12,014 nucleotides of DNA from Deltaproteobacteria bacterium (lineage in GTDB: Bacteria > Desulfobacterota > Desulfobacteria > Desulfobacterales > JAFDFH01): assembly GCA_019309945.1 (NCBI GenBank), contig JAFDFH010000123.1, positions 1-12,014 on the forward strand. The letters are read 5' to 3'. Positions 6,634 through 12,014 of this stretch are shown one piece after another (position 1 is the first letter of the stretch; each line of letters begins with the position of its first letter). Position numbers and translations under genes: made by a program. The notes below the pieces were generated by a model that did no database searches, was not told the DNA's origin, and saw only the letters and a program-made list of their open reading frames with translations.

Positions 6634-6662
6634 TTAATAGGATAAATTTTATGTTAAATCAA
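6634..6662 (-). promoter_or_regulatory. Possible sigma-70 promoter of the sigma-54 regulator gene
   Basis: On the minus strand, TTGATT (6657-6662) and TATTAA (6634-6639) are separated by exactly 17 nt, each matching consensus at 4 of 6. It would give a leader of about 175 nt that contains the palindromic repeat. This is a weak prediction, but no better candidate was seen between 6451 and 6740. Confidence 0.3.
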
Positions 6663-6742
6663 TGGGATTTGCTTTTCTCCGCTTAAACGGCATTTTTGCT
6701 GGCGGGGTTCATCCGTATTTATTTCCGAATTCCAAAAAGGAC

Positions 6743-6759
6743 TATGCCAAAATGGCATA
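6743..6759. promoter_or_regulatory. Upstream activator site 1 (perfect palindrome)
   Basis: TATGCCA-AAA-TGGCATA is a perfect 17-bp interrupted palindrome centred at 6751, about 180 bp upstream of the sigma-54 promoter. Size and placement suit an enhancer for an NtrC-type dimer. The binding protein is inferred to be the adjacent regulator. Confidence 0.55.
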
Positions 6760-6802
6760 TAATATCTTAACAATTTGATTTTAAAGTTATTTATTACCTC
6801 TT

Positions 6803-6819
6803 TAGTCCAATTTGGCATC
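6803..6819. promoter_or_regulatory. Upstream activator site 2 (imperfect copy)
   Basis: GTCCA-ATT-TGGCA, within 6805-6817, repeats the 5-3-5 layout of site 1 and keeps its right half TGGCAT exactly. It is centred at 6811, exactly 60 bp (close to six helical turns) from site 1 and about 120 bp upstream of the -24 box. A strong and a weak site on the same DNA face is usual for enhancer-binding activators. Confidence 0.45.
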
Positions 6820-6882
6820 CCATCCGCTATCATTTGTTTTTACGCTAAACTCGTTCAAACCTGCCCAATTATCCATAACCTA

Positions 6883-6906
6883 TTGAATTAAAATATTTTA
6901 AGTCAA
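6883..6906. promoter_or_regulatory. AT-rich 24-bp palindrome between enhancer sites and promoter
   Basis: TTGA and TCAA flank the perfect 14-bp core TTAAAATATTTTAA (6888-6901); only one position pair (6887/6902) fails to match. It lies 24-47 bp upstream of the -24 GG. Flexible or bent DNA, or an accessory protein site (an IHF-like role), is possible. No IHF consensus was identified. Confidence 0.3.
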
Positions 6907-6927
6907 AAAATACAAACACAATTTTTG

Positions 6928-6944
6928 TCGGCACAGTTGTTGCT
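6928..6944 (+). promoter_or_regulatory. Sigma-54 (-24/-12) promoter of metF-hdrA
   Basis: CGGCAC-AGTTG-TTGCT carries the invariant GG (6930-6931) and GC (6942-6943) separated by exactly 10 nt, close to the consensus TGGCAC-N5-TTGC; the T before GG is C here. Transcription is expected near 6955, giving a leader of about 46 nt to the metF start. The divergent gene encodes a sigma-54 activator with an intact GAFTGA loop. Confidence 0.75.
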
Positions 6945-7000
6945 AACATGCATAAATAAAAAGCTAACCTAATTTTCTGGTTTTATAACGAGGTACACAA

Positions 7001-7879
7001 ATGCACTTAAAAAACAAATTCGACGTAGGGGAATTCGCCATCCTTGCAGAGCTGGAGCCGCCCAAAGGAGTGGATATTTCTATGATGGTGAATAACGCCA
7101 CCCGGGTAAAAGGCGCCGTGGACGCCTTTGTAGTGCCGGAGATGAGTAATGCCGTAATGCGCATGAGCTCTCTGGGCGCTGCCATGATTCTGCAGAAAAA
7201 AGGCATGGAAACCGTCATGCAGGTCTGCTGCCGAGACCGAAACCGGATTGCTCTTCAGGCGGATCTTCTAGCGGCCTATGGGTGCGGCATCACCAATGTC
7301 ATGGCGGTAACCGGAGAGGATCCCAGTTTCGGGGATCACCATCAGGCCAAGGCCGTCTATGATATCGATTTGTTTGAGTTGTTGCAGGCAATCCAGACAC
7401 TCCAAAATGGCCGGGATATGGCAGGCGTTGAACTTTCCGGTGCCCCCCAATTTGTCATCGGGTCCACGGTCAATTCAGGAGTGCAGGTGGAGGATCTTGA
7501 ACAGGAACTGGCGCAGATGAATAAAAAATTTGAGGCCGGGGCTCAATTTTTTATCACTCCCCCCCTGTTTGATATCGCAACAATTGAACCGTTTCTTAAA
7601 CATATCGATCACCGTAAAGTGAACCTGATTCCAACGGTTTTGCTGCTCAAGTCGATTGGAATGGCGCGTTACATCGATCGGAATTTAGATCATGTCCATA
7701 TTCCGGGAAACTTGATCAAACGGATCCAAAAGGCCCCGGATAAGGTGCGGGAATGCATACAGATCGCCGGGGAAATGGTCGTTAAGTTAAAGGCGGAAGG
7801 ATTCAGCGGCGTCATGATTTCAACTATTGGTTGGGAAAACAGACTTCCGGAGATTTTAGGAGGATTTGGAATTGAATGA
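7001..7879 (+). CDS. metF: Methylenetetrahydrofolate reductase
   Basis: The 292-residue protein is a FAD-dependent MTHFR TIM barrel. ELEPPKG (17-23) holds the catalytic-type glutamate near the N-terminus. CCRDRNR (76-82) matches the family TCRDRNR block, and VMAVTGEDP (100-108) matches ILALTGD-P. It interconverts methylene- and methyl-tetrahydrofolate, the last step of the methyl branch of the Wood-Ljungdahl pathway or the supply of methyl groups for methionine. It has the short bacterial length, with no C-terminal regulatory domain. GAGGT lies 6 nt before the ATG. The hdrA-like gene starts only 10 nt after the stop, which points to a MetF-Hdr electron-transfer complex. No MetV-type partner is seen, though one could lie beyond the right edge. 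Confidence 0.93.
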   Translation: MHLKNKFDVGEFAILAELEPPKGVDISMMVNNATRVKGAVDAFVVPEMSNAVMRMSSLGAAMILQKKGMETVMQVCCRDRNRIALQADLLAAYGCGITNVMAVTGEDPSFGDHHQAKAVYDIDLFELLQAIQTLQNGRDMAGVELSGAPQFVIGSTVNSGVQVEDLEQELAQMNKKFEAGAQFFITPPLFDIATIEPFLKHIDHRKVNLIPTVLLLKSIGMARYIDRNLDHVHIPGNLIKRIQKAPDKVRECIQIAGEMVVKLKAEGFSGVMISTIGWENRLPEILGGFGIE

Positions 7880-7889
7880 GGTAAACGCA

Positions 7890-10800
7890 ATGGAACCAAA
7901 AAATGATGTTCAAACGAGCCAATCTCAAGAAACCTCCCCCCTGACCGGCGCGGTCATGGTCGTGGGCGGTGGAATTGCAGGCATGCAGTCTGCCCTGGAT
8001 CTTGCGAACTCGGGATACTATGTCTACCTCCTGGAAAGATCCTCGGCAATCGGGGGACTCATGTCCCAGCTCGACAAGACTTTTCCCACCAACGACTGTG
8101 CCATGTGAATTATTTCACCGAAACTGGTCGAGGTCGGCCGGCATCTCAACATAGAACTTTTAACCAACAGCGAACTTCTGGATCTTGAGGGCGAACCCGG
8201 CCGGTTCAGGGCACGCGTCCGGCAATTACCCCGCTATGTAGATATCTCCAAATGCACCAGTTGCGGCGATTGTATCAAGGTATGCCCCATCGATCTTCCG
8301 AATGATTATAACAAAGGCCTTTCCACACGAAAAGCCATTTACAAACAATATGATCAGGCAATTCCGGGCGCCTTTGCCATCAGCAAGCGGGGAACGGCCC
8401 CCTGCAAAGCAACTTGCCCTGCACATGTCAGTGTTCAGGGCTATATCGCCCTCATGAACGAAGGAAAATTTAAAGAAGCCCTTGAGCTCTTTAAAAAAGA
8501 CCACCCTTTTCCAGGCGTCTGCGGCCGTGTTTGTCACCATCCCTGCGAAGGCGTGTGTACCCGCAATGATATGGATGAATCTCTGGCCATCCAATACCTC
8601 CACCGCTTTTTGGGAGATTGGGCCTTGCAAAACGACTTCCTCTATGCCCCGGAAGTCGAGGAACAAAGAGAAGAGCGCGTGGCCATTATCGGTGCGGGAC
8701 CCGCAGGACTTACCTGCGCCTATTTTCTCGCCATCCAGGGTTACCGGGTGACGATTTTCGAAAAACTTCCGGTATTAGGCGGGATGTTAACCGTAGGGAT
8801 CCCTGCTTATCGACTTCCGAGGAACATCATCGAGGCGGAAATACAGGTAATTAAAAATCTGGGCGTTCAGTTCAAGACCGGCGTGGAGATTGGAAAGGAT
8901 ATTACCGTCGACCAGCTTCGAAAAGAGGGCTACAAAGCGATTTTTATGGGTATCGGCGCCCATGAGTGCAAGGCTTTGGGGATTGAAGGCGAAGATCTTG
9001 ACGGCGTTTATCCGGGCGTTCATTTTTTAAGGGAAGTCAATCTCGGGAAGCGGGTGTCGTTAGGGGATCGGGTCGCTGTCATCGGCGGTGGCAACGTTGC
9101 CATGGACTCGGTGCGAACGGCGCTTCGAACGGGCTCTGCTAATTCCTTTGTTATTTACCGCCGAAGTCTTGAAGAGATGCCCGCCAATGCGGAAGAGATC
9201 GAAGAATGTCGCGAGGAGGGCATCGAAATTATGACCCTCACCGCACCGATTCGAATCATCGGAGCAAACGGCAAGGTCAAGGCCATTGAGTGCGTTAAAA
9301 TGGAGTTGGGTGAACCGGATGCCAGTGGCCGACGCCGGCCGATGCCGATTGGCGGTTCTGAATTTACCGTGGAAGTGGATACTGTCATTCCGGCCATCGG
9401 CCAGGAGTCTGATTGGGCCTGTCTTACTCAGGAATGTGCCTGCACCCTGAGCGCGTGGGGGACGATGAGTGTTGATGGGTTAACCCTGCAAACTGCGGAC
9501 CCGGACATCTTCGCCGGTGGGGATGCGGTCTCCGGCCCCCGAACCGTTGTGGAGGCCATTGCGGCAGGGAAAGAGGCCGCCATATCGATGGGCCGCTTTA
9601 TCCGGGGAGAAGACTTGCGAGAAGGAAGGCACAAGGACTGGGAGGGGGTAAAAGATGTTCCAACGGAAGGACGCGCGCTTATACCGCGGGGACCGATGCC
9701 ATGTCTTACACCGGAAAACCGTATAAAAAATTTCAATGAAGTCCAACTCGGATTTGACGAGATAGGGGTCGCCAAGGAGGCCCCAAGATGTCTGCAATGC
9801 GGTATCTGTTCGGAATGTTATCAGTGTGTGGAAGCCTGCCTTCCCGGAGCGGTGCAGCATGATGAAGAACAGCAAATTAAGGAGATAGCGGTCGGATCTG
9901 TGATCCTTACGGTCGGCAGCGAACCCTTTGATTCAAGCGATCTAAGGCATTTCTATCATTACGGGACCCATCCCAATGTAATGACGAGCCTGGAATTTGA
10001 AAGGATTCTTAGCGCTTCGGGTCCAACCATGGGCCATCTGGAACGACCGTCGGATGGAAAAGAACCCGAAAAGATTGCCTGGCTGCAATGTGTTGGATCC
10101 AGAGACGTAAATCGGTGCGGTAACGGCTATTGTTCATCGGTTTGCTGTATGTATGCGATAAAGGACGCGATGATCGCCAAGGAACATGCCAAAGGTGATC
10201 TTGATTGTGTAATCTTCAACATGCATATCCGAACATTTGGAAAGGATTATGAAAAGTATTACCTCCGGGCGATTGATGAAGCTGGTGTTCAGTTTGTCAA
10301 AAAACGGATTCACACGATTCACCCGGTGGGCTCTGCGGGGGATTTGTCTATTCAATATGTAAATGATTCAGGTATGTTGCAAGAAGAAATATTTAATATG
10401 GTCATCCTTTCGGTGGGGTTGCAGATTCCTGAATCAACGGTCCAACTTGCCAAGCGGCTTAAAGTTGACCTTGACAAGTATAACTTTGCGGTTACTCGGC
10501 CTTATAAACCGGTGGAAACGTCCCGCCCCGGGGTTTATGCCTGCGGTGTATTCCAGGGACCTAAGGACATCCCGAGTTCTGTTATAGAGGCAAGTGCGGC
10601 CGCATGTGCGGCCGGGGGGCGTCTGAGCAAGGCGCGCGGTACCGCTACCCCCCAGGTGGAAGTCGTAGCAGAGATTGATGTGGCCGGCCAGGAACCCAGG
10701 ATCGGCGTCTTTGTCTGTAATTGCGGGATCAACATTTCAAGCGTTGTCAACGTCACTGAAGTCGAAGCATACGCGGCAACCCTTCCTAATGTCGTTTACG

Positions 10801-12014
10801 CCGGACAGAATCTTTTCACCTGTTCCCAGGACACCCAGGATCAAATGAAGGATTTGATCAAGGAGCACGGCATCAACCGATTGGTGGTAGCCGCCTGCAC
10901 ACCGAAGACCCATGAAGGAATCTTCATGGATACGCTTCAGGCCTGTGGTGTGAACAAGTACCTATTTGAAATGGCCAATATCCGTAACCAGGATTCATGG
11001 ATCCACTCCGATGATCCCGAGGGGGCTACCGTAAAAGCCCAAAAGCTGGTTCAAATGGCGGTTGCCCGTGCAACAACGCTCCATCCGCTCCAGGAGAAAA
11101 GAATATCGGTTATTCAACGCGCGTTGGTCATCGGTGGCGGTGTTTCCGGGATGAATGCCGCCCTTGGATTAGCGGAGCAGGGTTTTGAGGTCATTCTGGT
11201 TGAGAAGGAACAAAAAATGGGTGGTTTGGCGAATCGGTTAAACGCCACCATTGAGGGTGCCAACATAAAAAAATATATTGAAGATTTAATTCAAAAGGTG
11301 TCTTCCCACGAGAAAATCCAGGTATTGCTCCAATCTCTCATCGTAGGATTTTCCGGGTTTAAAGGTAACTTCACAACCGAGGTTCTGGTCGGGCCGGGAA
11401 TGTATGAACGGAAGGTTGACCACGGCATCGTCATTCTGGCAACCGGCGCAAATGAATACCGCCCCCAAGAATTCCTCTATGGGGAGAACGAAAGGGTAAT
11501 GACCCAAATCGAACTTGAATCTCGTCTGGAAGAAAAAGGCGCTGAAGATCTAAACCAGGTGGTCATGATTCAATGCGTGGGATCACGAAACGCCGAATAC
11601 CCCAATTGTTCCAGGATCTGCTGCCAGAGTGCCATCAAAAACGCTTTGCATATCAAGGCCCTGAATCCTGAAGCCCAGATTTATATTCTTTATCGCGATA
11701 TCCGCATGTACGGCCTTTTGGAGGATTATTTCAGAATGGCCAGGGAACAGGGCGTCATGTTTTTACGTTATGAACCGGAAGAACCCCCTACGGTGGCGTC
11801 AACGAATGCAAGCATCCAGGTAAGCGTTAAAGACCATGTTCTGAATCGTCAACTGCAGTTCAGGGCCGATCTTCTGATACTGAGTGCCGGAATAGAGGCC
11901 GAAGACACCGAGGAACTGGCCTCGATTATTAAGGTGGCTCGCAATGCAGAAGGATTTTTCATGGAAGCCCACGTCAAGCTGAGACCGGTAGACATGGATA
12001 CCGAAGGAATTTTT
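7890..12014 (+). CDS. hdrA: HdrA-GltD-HdrA fusion flavoprotein, selenocysteine-containing (partial)
   Basis: All 1375 codons to the right edge are open in one frame if TGA 8106-8108 is read as selenocysteine 73. Module 1 is the HdrA FAD fold: GGGIAG (26-31), LDKTFPTNDCAM then Sec73 (a C-A-M-U motif where HdrA normally has Cys), and ferredoxin cysteines C122, C125, C128, C132. Module 2 (about 168-575) resembles GltD/NfnB: C172, C176, C211, C215, C219, C223, GAGPAG (268-273), a second Rossmann fold GGGNVAM (about 399-405) and AGGDAV (about 542-547). The rest of HdrA follows, with CLQCGICSECYQCVEAC (634-650) and CVGSRD-YCSSVCC (734-753). Module 3 is another HdrA: VCNCGINI (942-949), GGGVSG (1082-1087) and CVGSRN-CSRICC (1229-1245). 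The start is ATG 7890 with GAGGT 7 nt upstream; an in-frame ATG at 7866 overlaps metF. Likely role: flavin-based bifurcation with MetF (inferred). Confidence 0.9.
8106..8137 (+). promoter_or_regulatory. In-frame UGA (Sec) codon with candidate bacterial SECIS hairpin
   Basis: The TGA at 8106-8108 is followed by sequence that can fold as CCGA (8118-8121) with TCGG (8134-8137), a small AA/G internal bulge, then CT/AG, and an apical loop GGTCG (8126-8130). The loop GU is 18 nt after the TGA, about the same as in E. coli fdhF from memory (19 nt). The GGUC loop is also like fdhF. The protein matches HdrA without a break across the codon. Confidence 0.75.

Noticed and set aside
8106..8108. TGA read as a true stop, making hdrA a broken gene or a 72-residue peptide
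   Set aside because: Family sequence continues in the same frame at the next codon, the stop sits at a known Sec/Cys position, a SECIS-like hairpin follows, and there is no second disruption in 1302 codons.

Overview
The window looks like chromosomal DNA from an anaerobic, probably sulfate-reducing member of the Desulfobacterota (Desulfobacterales-like). This is inferred from the combination of a split glycine decarboxylase (gcvPA type), a metF gene joined to a very large HdrA-type flavoprotein, a selenocysteine codon in hdrA, a sigma-54 activator, and intergenic DNA full of small palindromic repeat elements. No rRNA, tRNA or CRISPR array was seen.

Positions 1-2951 form a glycine cleavage region. 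On the minus strand, reading leftwards, are an Lrp/AsnC regulator (565-1008), gcvH (137-541) and the first codons of gcvPA (1-137, running off the left edge). Divergent from them on the plus strand is lpdA (1518-2951), the dihydrolipoyl dehydrogenase (L-protein). The lrp promoter is followed at once by a large palindrome, a likely autoregulatory operator. The rest of the lrp-lpdA gap is occupied by a 279-bp MITE-like element with 12-bp terminal inverted repeats (TIRs) and a perfect 8-bp target duplication. Its right end may supply the -35 box of an lpdA promoter.

Positions 2952-4923 hold two plus-strand genes: a small solitary CBM48/isoamylase early-set (E-set) protein (3203-3511) and a COG2509-like FAD-dependent oxidoreductase (3577-4923, GTG start). 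A 139-bp palindromic element (4938-5076) separates the latter from the convergent regulator gene.

Positions 5080-12014 form a regulator plus redox operon. The minus-strand gene at 5080-6450 encodes an NtrC-type sigma-54 response regulator (REC, AAA+ and Fis-type HTH domains). Divergent from it is metF (7001-7879), followed after 10 nt by a giant hdrA-like gene (7890 to beyond 12014). Upstream of metF are a -24/-12 sigma-54 promoter (GG-N10-GC, 6930-6943) and two TGCCA-N3-TGGCA-type sites 60 bp apart, a typical enhancer layout for the neighbouring activator.

The hdrA gene contains an in-frame TGA at 8106-8108, at the position of a conserved cysteine, followed by a plausible bacterial SECIS hairpin. 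Reading continues without a stop for the remaining 1302 codons. The product combines an HdrA FAD module with Sec73, an inserted GltD/NfnB-like module, the rest of HdrA, and a second HdrA module. Its position next to MetF suggests a flavin-based electron-bifurcating or confurcating complex that couples methylene-tetrahydrofolate reduction or oxidation (Wood-Ljungdahl methyl branch) to other electron carriers.
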